Positions 37,650-46,866 are shown, numbered from the stretch's first letter. The stretch: 64,000 nt of DNA from JBBQNR01 sp963774075 (GCA_963774075.1 CAVZDP010000002.1:689297-753296), one strand, 5' to 3'. Notes: generated from the sequence alone by a model not told the origin. Translations and numbers: made by a program.

Positions 37650-38853
37650 GCCGATCTGCAGTCTCTCCCATCTGCGCGTCGCCTTCGCCCCGCAGGCGAT
37701 TCAGCGCCAGAGCGGGGAATACCACGACCGAAAGCAGCCCTGCAGCTATCAGCGCGGCGGCGTTCGCGGCCGTGATGATGTCGAGCTCGACACCGATCGC
37801 CGTGGCGGCGACGATGAATGGAAGCGAGGTCGCCTGGAGCAGCACCCCCGGCAGCGTGCGACCGGCCGGTATCAGGGGCCTGTATAGAAGTGCAGGCAGA
37901 CCGCGGACAAGCAGTAGCGCAGCCAGGAAAATCGGTACGTTCGCGAGCGCCGAGCTGTCCGAGAGCAGCGCATCGAGGTCGTACTGAAGGCCGCTGGTCA
38001 CGAAGAACACCGGGATGAAGACGCCAAAGCCCACTGCCTCCAGCTTGGTGCGGAATTCGGGGTGGGTCATCATCTCATCGCGGTCGACGAGTGTCAGGAT
38101 CGCGCCGGCCAGGAACGCTCCGAGGATGACCTCGAGACCGAGCTCGGTCGCGAGTGCGGTCAAGCCGATCATCAGAAGGAAGGCGCCTCTGACCCGGATC
38201 TGAGCCGTCGTGTCCTGGAGGCGGACGAGCGCCTTGCGGATCCCTGACGAATGCTCGATTCCGAGCACCGCAAGCGCGACAAGCGCGACAACGGCAAATA
38301 AGGTCCCAAGCAAGAGGATCTGGGCACTCGTGGTCGTCGACTCGCGAGAGAAGAAGAGCGACAGCAGGATGACCGTCGCGAAGTCAGCAATCGAAGCACC
38401 GGCGATTAGGAGCTGGCCGAAAGTCGACCCGCTCTCGCGTGCGTCCTTGAGCACCGGTACGACGACTCCGAGTGACGTCGCGGAGAGCACGATCGCGATG
38501 AAGAGCGGCTGGTCGACGAAACCACCAATCTTCAGGAGCAGCCCGACGGCGAGCGCAATCGCGAACGACACCGCGAAGCCCAAGGCCGCCACCCTCAGGA
38601 TCCTGCCGCGGAGTTTCTGGAACTCGATCTCGAGGCCGGCGAGGAAGAGGAGGAATGCGAGCCCCACGATCGCCAGCACTCGAACCGGTTCGTCGACTTC
38701 GACCCAGCCAAGTACCGCTGGGCCGACGATGATGCCTGCGATCAGCTCCACCACGACCGACGGCAGGCGCAGTCGGGGTGCAAAGCTGAGCGCGAGCGGC
38801 ACCGCGAAGGCGACGGCAACAACGATCAGCAGGTTGGTGAATTGGATCTCCAT
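37627..38853 (-). CDS. Cation/proton antiporter, CPA2 (Kef-type) membrane domain
   Basis: This 408-residue protein has about 12 hydrophobic segments, the typical VELIAGIIVGPAVLGWVEV, FLLFLAGLEIEFQKLRGRIL and ATSLGVVVPVLKDARE. It lacks the cytosolic RCK/TrkA domain. The gene has a class B promoter 14 nt before its ATG, divergent from the SDR promoter; potassium or sodium/proton exchange is the likely role. Confidence 0.9.
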   Translation of the reverse strand: MEIQFTNLLIVVAVAFAVPLALSFAPRLRLPSVVVELIAGIIVGPAVLGWVEVDEPVRVLAIVGLAFLLFLAGLEIEFQKLRGRILRVAALGFAVSFAIALAVGLLLKIGGFVDQPLFIAIVLSATSLGVVVPVLKDARESGSTFGQLLIAGASIADFATVILLSLFFSRESTTTSAQILLLGTLFAVVALVALAVLGIEHSSGIRKALVRLQDTTAQIRVRGAFLLMIGLTALATELGLEVILGAFLAGAILTLVDRDEMMTHPEFRTKLEAVGFGVFIPVFFVTSGLQYDLDALLSDSSALANVPIFLAALLLVRGLPALLYRPLIPAGRTLPGVLLQATSLPFIVAATAIGVELDIITAANAAALIAAGLLSVVVFPALALNRLRGEGDAQMGETADRHEVAATQ

Positions 38854-38867
38854 GGACGGTCGTAGCG

Positions 38868-38895
38868 ACAGTCCAGCGACGGGGGCGACCGTTAC
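38868..38895 (-). promoter_or_regulatory. Class B promoter motif upstream of CPA2 antiporter
   Basis: Minus strand: GTAACG (38895-38890), 16-nt spacer, GACTGT (38873-38868). It forms the inverted arm of CCGTTACA-N10-TGTAACGG with the divergent SDR promoter. Confidence 0.75.
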
Positions 38896-38907
38896 AGGCG
38901 CCTGTTT

Positions 38908-38935
38908 GTAACGGTCCTCGGACAGCCGAGACTAG
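38908..38935 (+). promoter_or_regulatory. Class B promoter motif upstream of SDR operon
   Basis: GTAACG (38908-38913), 16-nt spacer, GACTAG (38930-38935), about 51 nt before the SDR ATG. Confidence 0.78.
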
Positions 38936-38986
38936 GTCGGCGATGGCAGCTTTCCCCGTTGCCCGACCACGACACAGGAGGAACTC

Positions 38987-39832
38987 ATGGAACTTGCCAC
39001 TTCGACCGCCCCACGGGAAGCGATGCGCGGCCTGAAGGACAAGAACGTGCTCGTGACCGGCAGTACGTCGGGTATCGGGCAGGCGATCGCGGTGCGGTTC
39101 GCCGAGTACGGGGCGAATGTCGCGATCAACTACCTGCGACAGCCTGAGGAGGCGGAGGAGACCGAGGAGCAGGTCCACACCTGCTTGAAGCAGGTCCGCC
39201 AGACCAGCGTCAAGGATGTGCTCGTCCAAGGCGACGTCTCCAAGGAAGCCGACGTCGAGCAGATGATCGAGCAGACCGTCGAGCAGCTGGGCGGCATAGA
39301 TGTGCTCGTCAATAACGCCGGCATCCAGATCTCGCGACCTTCGCACGAGCTCTCGGCCGCTGATTTCGACAAGGTCCTGGCCGTCAACCTGCGCGGGTCA
39401 TTCCTCTGCGCGCGCGAGGCAATCAAGCGGTTCCTCGACGCCGGCAACGGGGGCGTGATCATCAACGTCTCGAGCGTGCACCAGCTGATCCCGAAGCCCG
39501 ACTACCTCGGCTACTCCACGAGCAAGGGCGGGATGCAGAACCTGACGCGGACGCTGGCGCTCGAATACGCGGGCCACAACATCCGCGTCAACGCTGTCGG
39601 GCCAGGCGCCACCGTCACCCCCATCAATCGTGCGTGGATCGACGACCCGGTCAAGAAGGAACAAGTGGAGTCGCACATCCCGCTCGCCCGCGCCGGCACC
39701 TCGGACGAGATGGCAGGGGTCACCTGCTTCCTCGCCAGCGACGACGCCGCCTACATAACCGGGCAGACGATCTTCGTCGACGGTGGGCTGACGCTCTACG
39801 CGGACTTTAGGGAGCCCTGGTCTTCGGAATGA
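38987..39832 (+). CDS. Short-chain dehydrogenase (glucose 1-dehydrogenase-like)
   Basis: This 281-residue NAD(P)-dependent enzyme has the cofactor loop VLVTGSTSGIGQAIAVRF (about residue 21), NNAG in IDVLVNNAGIQISRP, the catalytic Ser in NVSSVHQLIPKPDYLGYSTS with Tyr and Lys in GYSTSKGG, and a C-terminal TGQTIFVDGG. It most resembles glucose 1-dehydrogenase/3-oxoacyl reductase-type SDRs. First gene of a four-gene operon under class B; its stop overlaps the next ATG (ATGA). Confidence 0.9.
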   Translation: MELATSTAPREAMRGLKDKNVLVTGSTSGIGQAIAVRFAEYGANVAINYLRQPEEAEETEEQVHTCLKQVRQTSVKDVLVQGDVSKEADVEQMIEQTVEQLGGIDVLVNNAGIQISRPSHELSAADFDKVLAVNLRGSFLCAREAIKRFLDAGNGGVIINVSSVHQLIPKPDYLGYSTSKGGMQNLTRTLALEYAGHNIRVNAVGPGATVTPINRAWIDDPVKKEQVESHIPLARAGTSDEMAGVTCFLASDDAAYITGQTIFVDGGLTLYADFREPWSSE

Positions 39833-40740
39833 GCGTCGTCACCGTCACAGACCAGTGGTGGCCATCCCCTTTCGGGGCGGACGACCAGCTCGGAATGCTC
39901 AACCACGTCACCGACGACAAGCGTCGCCAGGCACTGTCATCGGTGAGTGAGGGGCGGCTCTACGACCTCGGGCGGGTGCTCGACGAGAAGGTGCCTGTTT
40001 TCCCGGGACGCGCCTTCCATCAAACGCTCGTCACGACAGCCCACCACTACAACATGGCGGCATCCGAGGGGGCACACTCGGCGGGGGTCGGCGACAACGC
40101 CGTGAACTGGATGACCGAGGTCTTCTCCGGCACCACCCAACTCGGCACCCACCTCGATGCGCTCAGCCACCTTCAGATGGCCGACCGTGGCTACAACGGC
40201 TGGTCGGTCAGCGAGCTCGCGGGGCCCGCGGGCGTGATGCGACTGGGCGCCGAAACGATTCCCCAGATCGTGACGCGCGGCCTCTTGGTCGACGTTCCTA
40301 CGTCCCGCGGCGGCGAACGCCCCGGGGTCGGGGACGTCGTCACGGTCGCCGACGTCGAACGGGCACTGGCAGGGACCGACCCTGAGCCCGGCGATGCCGT
40401 GCTCTTCCATACTGGCTGGGGCGCCAAATGGGACGAGGCAGAGGGTTATCTGGAAGGTGAGCCGGGCCCGGGCTGCGACGTCGCCCATTGGCTCGTCGAG
40501 CATGGCGTCGCGCTCACAGGCTGCGATACATGGAGCTACGGGCCGGTCCCCGCTGAGGATCCGGCACGGCCTTTCGAGGTGCCGCAGATTCTCAACGTCC
40601 GCCACGGCGTCTTCATCGTCGAGAACCTCGACACGGCTGCGCTTGCAGCCGACGGCGTGCGCGAGTTTGCCCTGATCCTGACCCACCCCAAGCTTCGCGG
40701 CGCTACCGGCGCCTGGTGCTCACCGATCGCCCTCGTCTAG
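39829..40740 (+). CDS. Cyclase-family (kynurenine-formamidase-like) hydrolase
   Basis: This 303-residue protein has the metal-binding signature in TTQLGTHLDALSHLQ (family HxGTHxDxxxH) and further His/Asp in GDAVLFHTGWGAKWDE and LVEHGVALTGCDTWSYGPVP. The family hydrolyses amides, lactones or related cyclic compounds. It may open the product of the neighbouring dehydrogenases (inference). Coupled to the SDR by ATGA. Confidence 0.88.
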   Translation: MSVVTVTDQWWPSPFGADDQLGMLNHVTDDKRRQALSSVSEGRLYDLGRVLDEKVPVFPGRAFHQTLVTTAHHYNMAASEGAHSAGVGDNAVNWMTEVFSGTTQLGTHLDALSHLQMADRGYNGWSVSELAGPAGVMRLGAETIPQIVTRGLLVDVPTSRGGERPGVGDVVTVADVERALAGTDPEPGDAVLFHTGWGAKWDEAEGYLEGEPGPGCDVAHWLVEHGVALTGCDTWSYGPVPAEDPARPFEVPQILNVRHGVFIVENLDTAALAADGVREFALILTHPKLRGATGAWCSPIALV

Positions 40741-40753
40741 AAGGAGGCTCGAA

Positions 40754-42334
40754 ATGGCAGACCACTACGACGTGATCATCATCGGCACCGGCGCTGGCGG
40801 CGGCACGCTCGCCCACCGGCTGGCGCCGTCCGGCAAGCGGATCCTGCTACTCGAGCGGGGAGGCTACCTGCCGCGCGAGCCTGAGAACTGGGACTCGAAG
40901 GAGGTGTTCCTGAAGGAACGCTACCTCTCCGGAGAGGTCTGGTACGACAAGGACGGCCAGCCGTTCAGGCCTCACCAGCAGTACTTCGTCGGCGGCAACA
41001 CGAAGTTCTACGGTGCGATCCTCTTTCGCCTGCGCGAGCGCGACTTCGACGAGGTGCAGCACTACGGCGGCATCTCGCCCGCGTGGCCGCTCTCCTATCA
41101 GGACCTCGAGCCCTACTACACCGAGGCGGAACGCCTCTACCTGGTGCATGGTAAGACAGGCGAGGACCCGACCGAGCCACCGCGGTCGGGCCCGTTCCCG
41201 TATCCGGCCGTCACCCACGAGCCACGGATCCAGCAGCTCCATGACGACTTCGAGAAGACGGGGCACCACCCGTTTCACCTGCCAGTGGGCGTCGACCTCG
41301 ACGAAAACGATCCCGAAGGTGGACGCTGCGTGCGCTGTGCCAAGTTCGACGGGTTTCCATGCCTCACCGATGGAAAGGCCGATGCGCATGTCTGCTGTGT
41401 GCGGCCAGCGCTTCAGCACACGAACGTCAAGCTCGTTACGCACGCCAAGGTCGAGAAGCTCGTCACCAACTCGAGCGGCGGAACGATCACCGAAGTGGTC
41501 GTGGACCGCAATGGAGCGCGCGAGACCTACAGCGGAGACGTCGTCGTCGTCTCGTGCGGCGCGACAAACTCGGCCGCCCTGCTGCTGCGCTCGGCGTCCG
41601 ACCGGCACCCGAACGGATTGGCCAACTCATCAGATCAAGTCGGTCGCAACTACATGGCGCACATCAACTCCGGTGTGATCGCGATCTCACGAACACCGAA
41701 CCCGACGAAGTTCCAGAAGACCCTCGGTGTCAACGACTACTACTGGGGTGCTGAGGACTCGGAGCTGCCGCTTGGCCATATCCAGATGCTCGGCAAGAGC
41801 GATCGAAACATCCTGCGCGGCGGGGCGCCGTGGTTCGCGCCAGGACAGGTGCTCGACTACATGGCCCGGCACGCGATCGACTTCTGGATCACGACAGAGG
41901 ACCTGCCGCATCCCGACAATCGCGTGACGGTTGACCGCGAGGGCAACATCCACCTCGCCAAGACCTACCACAACACCGAACCGCACCGGCGGCTGCTCGC
42001 CAAACTCCGCGGCCTCGTGGGCGATCTGGGCTGCCACGAATCGATTCCGAGCCGCACCGTGCTCGACCAGCGGATTCCGCTCGCCGGCGTCGCCCACCAG
42101 TGCGGCACCGTGCGTTTCGGCAACGACCCGAGCGACTCGGTCCTCGACGTGAACTGCAAGGCGCACGACCTAGACAACCTCTACGTCGTCGACACGAGCT
42201 TCTTTCCCTCCGCGAGTGCCGTCAACCCGGCGCTGACCGCGATGGCAAATGCGCTGCGGGTTGGCGACCACCTGCTGGAACGCCTCGATGCTCGGCGAGA
42301 GGTCGACAGACAACTACAGGAGGTGGCTTCGTGA
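40754..42334 (+). CDS. GMC-family oxidoreductase
   Basis: This 526-residue flavoprotein has the FAD loop DVIIIGTGAGGGTLAHRLA (residues 6-24), the substrate/FAD segment YFVGGNTKFYGAILFRLRE and the C-terminal block VAHQCGTVRFGNDP plus NLYVVDTSFFPSASAVNPAL with the catalytic His/Asn positions. It oxidises an alcohol or sugar hydroxyl. No signal peptide is visible. The downstream gene starts inside its stop (GTGA), so the two products may be partners. Confidence 0.92.
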   Translation: MADHYDVIIIGTGAGGGTLAHRLAPSGKRILLLERGGYLPREPENWDSKEVFLKERYLSGEVWYDKDGQPFRPHQQYFVGGNTKFYGAILFRLRERDFDEVQHYGGISPAWPLSYQDLEPYYTEAERLYLVHGKTGEDPTEPPRSGPFPYPAVTHEPRIQQLHDDFEKTGHHPFHLPVGVDLDENDPEGGRCVRCAKFDGFPCLTDGKADAHVCCVRPALQHTNVKLVTHAKVEKLVTNSSGGTITEVVVDRNGARETYSGDVVVVSCGATNSAALLLRSASDRHPNGLANSSDQVGRNYMAHINSGVIAISRTPNPTKFQKTLGVNDYYWGAEDSELPLGHIQMLGKSDRNILRGGAPWFAPGQVLDYMARHAIDFWITTEDLPHPDNRVTVDREGNIHLAKTYHNTEPHRRLLAKLRGLVGDLGCHESIPSRTVLDQRIPLAGVAHQCGTVRFGNDPSDSVLDVNCKAHDLDNLYVVDTSFFPSASAVNPALTAMANALRVGDHLLERLDARREVDRQLQEVAS

Positions 42335-42792
42335 AGACCCTGGACACGCTCGCCTCGAGCATTGGCAAGGGCCTGCTTGCGGGCTTCGCCGGCACCGCGG
42401 CGATGACGGTCTCGAGCACCTTGGAGGCGCGCCTGCGCCACCGCGCGGCGAGCTCGGCTCCGGCCCGCGCGACGGCAAAGATGCTCGGCATCAAGGAGTT
42501 CGACAGCGACCTCGCGCAGGCCCGCTTCAACGACCTCAGCCACTGGGGCTACGGCACCGGCTGGGGAGTAGTCCGTGGCCTGCTGGCGGCGACCGGCATG
42601 TCGCCGAAGGCCGCGACCGCCGCCCACGGCGCCGCGATCTACGGCGCTGCCCAGGTCACCCTTCCGGCGCTCGAGATCGCCCCGCCGGCGATCTTCTGGC
42701 CGAAGGAGGAGATCGCGATCGACGCCTGGCACCACGCCGTCTACGCGGCGGCGACCGGACTCGCCTACGAGTTGATCAATGGGCAACGCTGA
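42331..42792 (+). CDS. Small membrane-associated protein of the GMC operon
   Basis: This 153-residue protein starts VKTLDTLASSIGKGLLAGFA. Hydrophobic stretches are at about residues 13-27, 73-85, 93-120 and 132-150. No family is certain; it is not an obvious gluconate-dehydrogenase subunit 3. GTG start overlaps the GMC stop by 4 bp and AGGAGG lies just upstream. A possible membrane anchor or quinone-side partner for the GMC enzyme (inference). Confidence 0.7.
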   Translation: MKTLDTLASSIGKGLLAGFAGTAAMTVSSTLEARLRHRAASSAPARATAKMLGIKEFDSDLAQARFNDLSHWGYGTGWGVVRGLLAATGMSPKAATAAHGAAIYGAAQVTLPALEIAPPAIFWPKEEIAIDAWHHAVYAAATGLAYELINGQR

Positions 42793-42905
42793 CCGATCCG
42801 GCGTCTGGCGCTACCGTAACCACGACGCGGAAGGGGAAGCGAGGTAGGCGTTGACGGACGGCGCGCCGTTGCTTACTCAGACACGACGCGCCGTTGCCTG
42901 TGGGG

Positions 42906-43649
42906 CTACCCTTGGGCGCCTCTCTCGGGATTCTGCTGGCGAAACATCTCCATCAACTCCTCGTTCCGCTTCTTGACGTCCTCCGTGGACATGACCAACA
43001 GGCCGCCGCCGCTTGTGACCATCTTCTTCATCGTGTCGCGGATATCCTCGAGCCGCTTGACGAGGTCGTGTATGTCCTTCCGGTCCACCCACGTGAGGTT
43101 CCAGTACACGCCGAGGTCGAGCGTCATCGAGTCGTTAAACGGACGCTTTCCCGTATCGTCGGTGTAGGTGACGCGCGCCCCGTATACATCCGGTAGCTCC
43201 TCCCGGCGCGGCCAGCGGAGGACGGAAACATCGAACAGCGTCTCGATCACTTTCCCGGGCGGCAACGTCGGGATCCCCTCCTTGAACATCTTGAGCTCGG
43301 AGAACGGAACCGGCGGCGAAGTGCTCGACTTCAACGGCGGCGTGAAATCGATCCGGACGTTGCGCGCCATGCTCGGTCCGATGTTGGTGACCTTGAGCTT
43401 GATACCTCTAGTGGCTTCCTCCCGCTCGAAGTCGACAACGACGAAGGGCCGGTTCCGCTCCCGGCGGAGACGCCGCGCCTCACGAAGTTGCCGCCACGCG
43501 ATAATGGCGGCGGCAGCAATCACGAACAGCGTCGCCGCCGTGATCGCGGTACCGACGATGTCGGTCCAGGATGGATCATGGATCAGGTGTAGCCGTTCGG
43601 TCACTGCTGCTCTGCGCGGAGGCTGTCGCACGAAGTCCGTGCCAGGCAT
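42906..43649 (-). CDS. Hypothetical membrane-anchored protein
   Basis: This protein of about 247 residues has one hydrophobic segment (about 30-52), a basic Arg-rich stretch, then a beta-rich domain (VVVDFEREEATRGIKLKVTN, IGPSMARNVRIDF) and a C-terminal coiled coil with a Lys/Glu pattern. The arrangement is like uncharacterised phage or defence-associated membrane proteins, but no family is claimed. The start ATG 43649 follows a terminator-like hairpin by only a few bases. Confidence 0.65.
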   Translation of the reverse strand: MPGTDFVRQPPRRAAVTERLHLIHDPSWTDIVGTAITAATLFVIAAAAIIAWRQLREARRLRRERNRPFVVVDFEREEATRGIKLKVTNIGPSMARNVRIDFTPPLKSSTSPPVPFSELKMFKEGIPTLPPGKVIETLFDVSVLRWPRREELPDVYGARVTYTDDTGKRPFNDSMTLDLGVYWNLTWVDRKDIHDLVKRLEDIRDTMKKMVTSGGGLLVMSTEDVKKRNEELMEMFRQQNPERGAQG

Positions 43650-43654
43650 TAAAA

Positions 43655-43676
43655 CGCCGCCCTGAGGTGGGCGGCG
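43655..43676 (-). terminator. Hairpin with T-tract directly before a start codon
   Basis: Minus strand: CGCCGCCC-ACCTCA-GGGCGGCG followed by TTTTAATG, the final ATG being the start of the 42906-43649 gene. It is probably the terminator of the transposase remnant upstream that came to rest next to this gene. Confidence 0.65.
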
Positions 43677-43702
43677 GGTGAGAATCAAACGCCGGGTTGT
43701 CT

Positions 43703-43800
43703 TTAGGCGGTGGCCAGCTTGTGTTGGTGGAGTTTCCGGAGGTTGTGGGTGGCCGTCAAGGATCGGCGTCCGTGCGCCGCCGCCCGCGGAAGCCTCTGGA
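43703..43800 (-). pseudogene. Transposase C-terminal remnant
   Basis: On the minus strand, AAHGRRSLTATHNLRKLHQH then KLATA ends at TAA (43703-43705). This ATHNL-KLH motif is the standard end of many actinobacterial IS transposases (IS1182-like). No upstream transposase sequence remains before the redoxin gene at 43809. Confidence 0.6.
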
Positions 43801-43808
43801 GATCGGGC

Positions 43809-44375
43809 TCATCCGGTTACGGAAGCTACACGCTTCTGGCTCGCCTCCCACTCGGCGCGCGCCTCCGCCGTTGTCGGGTCGAAATCGCTCTTGATGCGGC
43901 GAAGTAGATCACCGATGTCCTCCCAGAGCTGGTAGATCGATGGTCGACCCCAAAACCAGTAGCCGACGTAGACCTTGTCGATCACGAGCCCGGGCGCAAG
44001 GATGAGCGTGTGCGGGACGACGGCATTGTCATGGTGCTCGTCCGTGTACTCGTCGATCTCGAACCGTGACCTGATCTCGAGCTTCTCGTCGGCCAGGAAC
44101 GGCCAGTGCGATCCGCTCGAGATGCGCAGCTTGTAGACGTCGTGCAATCCGTTGGGCAGGATCGTCACCAGCCGAGTGAAGCTGTTATCGCACCACTCGT
44201 GGAACTTCACCATCTCGCGCTGGTGCATACGCTCGCGCGGGCAGTGCTCCCCCCGTCCGAGCATGAGCACCATCACGTCATCGCCCTGAAGCTCCGAAAG
44301 GCGGTGAAGGTCGCCGTTCTCGTCCGGTAGCTCGAAGTCGGGGAACTTCGCTCCAGTTTCAAGACCTTTGCTCAT
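43809..44375 (-). CDS. Redoxin/AhpC-TSA-like protein
   Basis: This 188-residue thioredoxin-fold protein begins GLETGAKFPDFELPDENGDL. The expected redox site reads LGRGEHCPRERMHQ, one Cys in the peroxidatic position, with a second Cys in HEWCDNS about 20 residues later rather than in a CxxC. The C-terminus extends WFWGRPSIYQLWEDIGDLLR. Last gene of the lactonase operon; probably a peroxiredoxin-like protein. Confidence 0.82.
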   Translation of the reverse strand: MSKGLETGAKFPDFELPDENGDLHRLSELQGDDVMVLMLGRGEHCPRERMHQREMVKFHEWCDNSFTRLVTILPNGLHDVYKLRISSGSHWPFLADEKLEIRSRFEIDEYTDEHHDNAVVPHTLILAPGLVIDKVYVGYWFWGRPSIYQLWEDIGDLLRRIKSDFDPTTAEARAEWEASQKRVASVTG

Positions 44376-44388
44376 TTCGTCTCCTCTC

Positions 44389-46014
44389 TCACTGCGGTCT
44401 AATTCCCGGAATGTTCAGGCGAACGCGATAGACGCTCGTGAGCGCCGTTATGTAGAGCGTCCGCCCGTCCTCGTCTCCCCAGGCCAAGTTGTGCGGGTCC
44501 TCGGGCAGCTCGAGCAGGCCGAGCCGCTCGCCCTCCTCCGAAAGCAACCAGATCCCACCCGGGCCGCACACATAGAGGTTTCCCTCCCGGTCGACCTTGA
44601 TCCCGTCGATCGCATCCTCGCCGGGCGCGTCGGTCACGTCGAAGAAGACTACGCCGGCGACCGGGTCGCCCGCGTCGTCGAGCTCGTATCTCATCACGAC
44701 CTTGCGCTCGAGGTCCCAATTCCCGACGTAGAGGTAGCGCTCGTCGGGCGAGAAGGCAAGTCCGTTCGGACCCTCGAGCTCATCGGTGACCAGCGTGACT
44801 TCGCCGTCGCGCACCCGGAAGACACCACTGAAATCGAGTTCCTTGGCAGGGTCCTCGAACGTGTCCGGAAGGCCGAACGGCGGATCGGTGAAGTACAGGG
44901 TTCCATCCGAGCGGTAGACGAGGTCGTTCGGGCTGTTGAGCCTGTTCCCATCGAAGCGATCGGCGAGCACGGTGATGTCACCGTGCGGATTGACCCTGAT
45001 CACCCGTCGGTTGCCGTGCTGGCAGATCGTCAAGAGCCCGTCCTTTGGGTCGAATGTGAGCCCGTTCGAGCCAGGCTGCACGAAACGCGCGATGTCGGTG
45101 CCGGAGTAGCCGCTCTTGGAGCGGAACACCGTCACCTTGCCGATCTCCTCCCAGCGGTAGATCACATTCGTGTTCGGCGAGCTGAAGAGGAGGGCTCCGT
45201 CCTTCGACCAGACCGGGCCCTCGGTGAACTCGAATCCGCCCGCGATGCGCTCGACGCGGGCTTTCGCCGGCACGATTGCATCGATCCGGTCGTTGGCGCG
45301 CTCGACTTCGAGCGGTATCGCCTGCGCAGCGCGCGCCCGCTCGGCCGAGTAGAAGTCTAGTGTCGCTGTCCGCATCCAGATGTAGTTGTGTGGCGACGCG
45401 GAGATCGGGCCGTTGATGCCGAACACCGCGATCTGAAAGCTCTGGCCTGGCCGGGCGTCCTGGGTGAGGACCACGCGGTTGGGCGCGTTCCACCCGCCCA
45501 CCACCTGGCCGCCGCTGTAACCGAACGCGAGCGGCAGCCTGCCGTTCACCCAGACCTCGGCGTAGTCGTCAATCACTACCTCGAACACCACCGTGGCACC
45601 GGTTGGGTCGAGCTCGCCGACCCGATCGGGGATCGTCACGTTGATCCGGTACCAGTTGAAGCAGACCCGGCCCTGGCTCAGGCGGCGCATCGTGTCTGCG
45701 GGAGCCAGCACCTCCCAGCCGGAGTCGTCGAAGTCCCTGCCCTCGGCGTGCGGTGTGACATCGTAGGTGCGGTTCGGAACGTCGCCCGGACCAAGGGGAT
45801 CGGCGGCCGTTGGCCCGCCGAGCTCGACGAAGTCGATCTCTTCGACCTTTGCGTCAGAGTAGCGCCATTCACCCCCGACCAGACGCACCCCCATATCGGC
45901 CTGGAGGTCAACCACGGCGTCGGGCCGGCCGGGTAGCAGCTCGGGCGGTCCCGGCAGCCGCGCCGCGGAATCAACTTTCTCTTGTGATGTTGTCTCGGCG
46001 ACGGTCGCCATCAC
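44389..46014 (-). CDS. SMP-30/gluconolactonase-family protein with N-terminal beta domain
   Basis: This 541-residue protein. Residues about 260-535 form the six-bladed SMP-30 lactonase propeller with metal-site blocks GGFEFTEGPVWSKDGALLF (Glu), NRLNSPNDLVYRSDGTLYF (Asn/Asp), EGPNGLAFSPDERYLY and AIDGIKVDREGNLYV. Residues about 40-230 form an extra beta domain (EVWVNGRLPLAFGYSGGQVV) that looks like a sugar-binding jelly-roll of glycosidases. It hydrolyses sugar lactones. ATGA-coupled to the GlcG gene. Confidence 0.88.
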   Translation of the reverse strand: MMATVAETTSQEKVDSAARLPGPPELLPGRPDAVVDLQADMGVRLVGGEWRYSDAKVEEIDFVELGGPTAADPLGPGDVPNRTYDVTPHAEGRDFDDSGWEVLAPADTMRRLSQGRVCFNWYRINVTIPDRVGELDPTGATVVFEVVIDDYAEVWVNGRLPLAFGYSGGQVVGGWNAPNRVVLTQDARPGQSFQIAVFGINGPISASPHNYIWMRTATLDFYSAERARAAQAIPLEVERANDRIDAIVPAKARVERIAGGFEFTEGPVWSKDGALLFSSPNTNVIYRWEEIGKVTVFRSKSGYSGTDIARFVQPGSNGLTFDPKDGLLTICQHGNRRVIRVNPHGDITVLADRFDGNRLNSPNDLVYRSDGTLYFTDPPFGLPDTFEDPAKELDFSGVFRVRDGEVTLVTDELEGPNGLAFSPDERYLYVGNWDLERKVVMRYELDDAGDPVAGVVFFDVTDAPGEDAIDGIKVDREGNLYVCGPGGIWLLSEEGERLGLLELPEDPHNLAWGDEDGRTLYITALTSVYRVRLNIPGIRPQ

Positions 46015-46859
46015 GCCACGACCTTCGAGCTGGCGTCGGCGAGCGCCCGCGCGCCGATCTTGGCAAGCTCGTTGTCCTCGTCGGCCGAAGTCGCGCCGCT
46101 CACGCCGATCGCGCCGATCACCTCTCCGTCCTGCTCGATCGGGATGCCACCCTGCAGCGGAACGGAGCGCGCGAGGTGCATGGCCGAAGGCCGTCCTCCC
46201 GACGCCTGGTCCTCGAAGTCCTTGCTCGGCCGGCGGTAGATCGCGGCTGTACGGGCCTTGTCGGTCGTGACGTTGACGCTCGCCACCTGGGCCTCGTCAG
46301 GCCGCAGCAGGTAGACGAGCTCGCCTCCGGCATCGACGACCGATATCACAGGCGCGACACCGCGCTCGGCGGCCTCCGAGCCGGCAGCCTCGGCTGCAAA
46401 GCGGGCACCGTCAAATGTGATCGCGGGCACCTCGACCGTCGAGAACTGTGCTTTCGCGCCGGCGATCGAGACGGCCTCGTCCTCGTCGGGCGTCTCGCCG
46501 CTGGTGCCGATCGCGCCGACCACCTCACCGTCGACTTTCAACGGGATGCCGCCGGTGAGGGCGGACGCTCCGTGCAGCGTCAGCGCACCGAGCCTGCCGC
46601 CGGTCACCTGCTCCTCCATCTCGCGGCTAGGCCGGACGAAGATCGCCGCCGTGCGAGCCTTGTCGACGGCTACCCGCGAGCTGGCGATCTGGGCGCCGGG
46701 CGTGCGCCGGAGCTGGATCAGCTCACCCCAGGGGTCGACGACCGCGATCACGACGCGGCTCTCGTTGTCTGTGGCGAAGCTCTCAGCCGCCTCGATCACG
46801 GCGTCGGCGCCTTCGTCGTCGATGATCCTCCTCGTTCGGGTGAATGCCATCGCGATCAC
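46011..46859 (-). CDS. Tandem GlcG/HbpS-family protein
   Basis: This 282-residue protein contains two copies of the GlcG/HbpS fold: first DPWGELIQLRRTPGAQIAS, DKARTAAIFVRPSREMEEQV, GGIPLKVDGEVVGAIGTSGE; second DAGGELVYLLRPDEAQVASV, DKARTAAIYRRPSKDFEDQA, GGIPIEQDGEVIGAIGVSGA. The family binds haem or small molecules and accompanies glycolate, diol and sugar oxidation genes. Function here is unknown. Position between two lactonase genes suggests the same pathway. Confidence 0.9.
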   Translation of the reverse strand: MIAMAFTRTRRIIDDEGADAVIEAAESFATDNESRVVIAVVDPWGELIQLRRTPGAQIASSRVAVDKARTAAIFVRPSREMEEQVTGGRLGALTLHGASALTGGIPLKVDGEVVGAIGTSGETPDEDEAVSIAGAKAQFSTVEVPAITFDGARFAAEAAGSEAAERGVAPVISVVDAGGELVYLLRPDEAQVASVNVTTDKARTAAIYRRPSKDFEDQASGGRPSAMHLARSVPLQGGIPIEQDGEVIGAIGVSGATSADEDNELAKIGARALADASSKVVA

Positions 46860-46866
46860 CTTCCTT

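Noticed and set aside
42862..42897. 11-bp direct repeat CGCGCCGTTGC twice, 25 bp apart
   Set aside because: Short GC-rich repeat between convergent genes, expected by chance in this composition.
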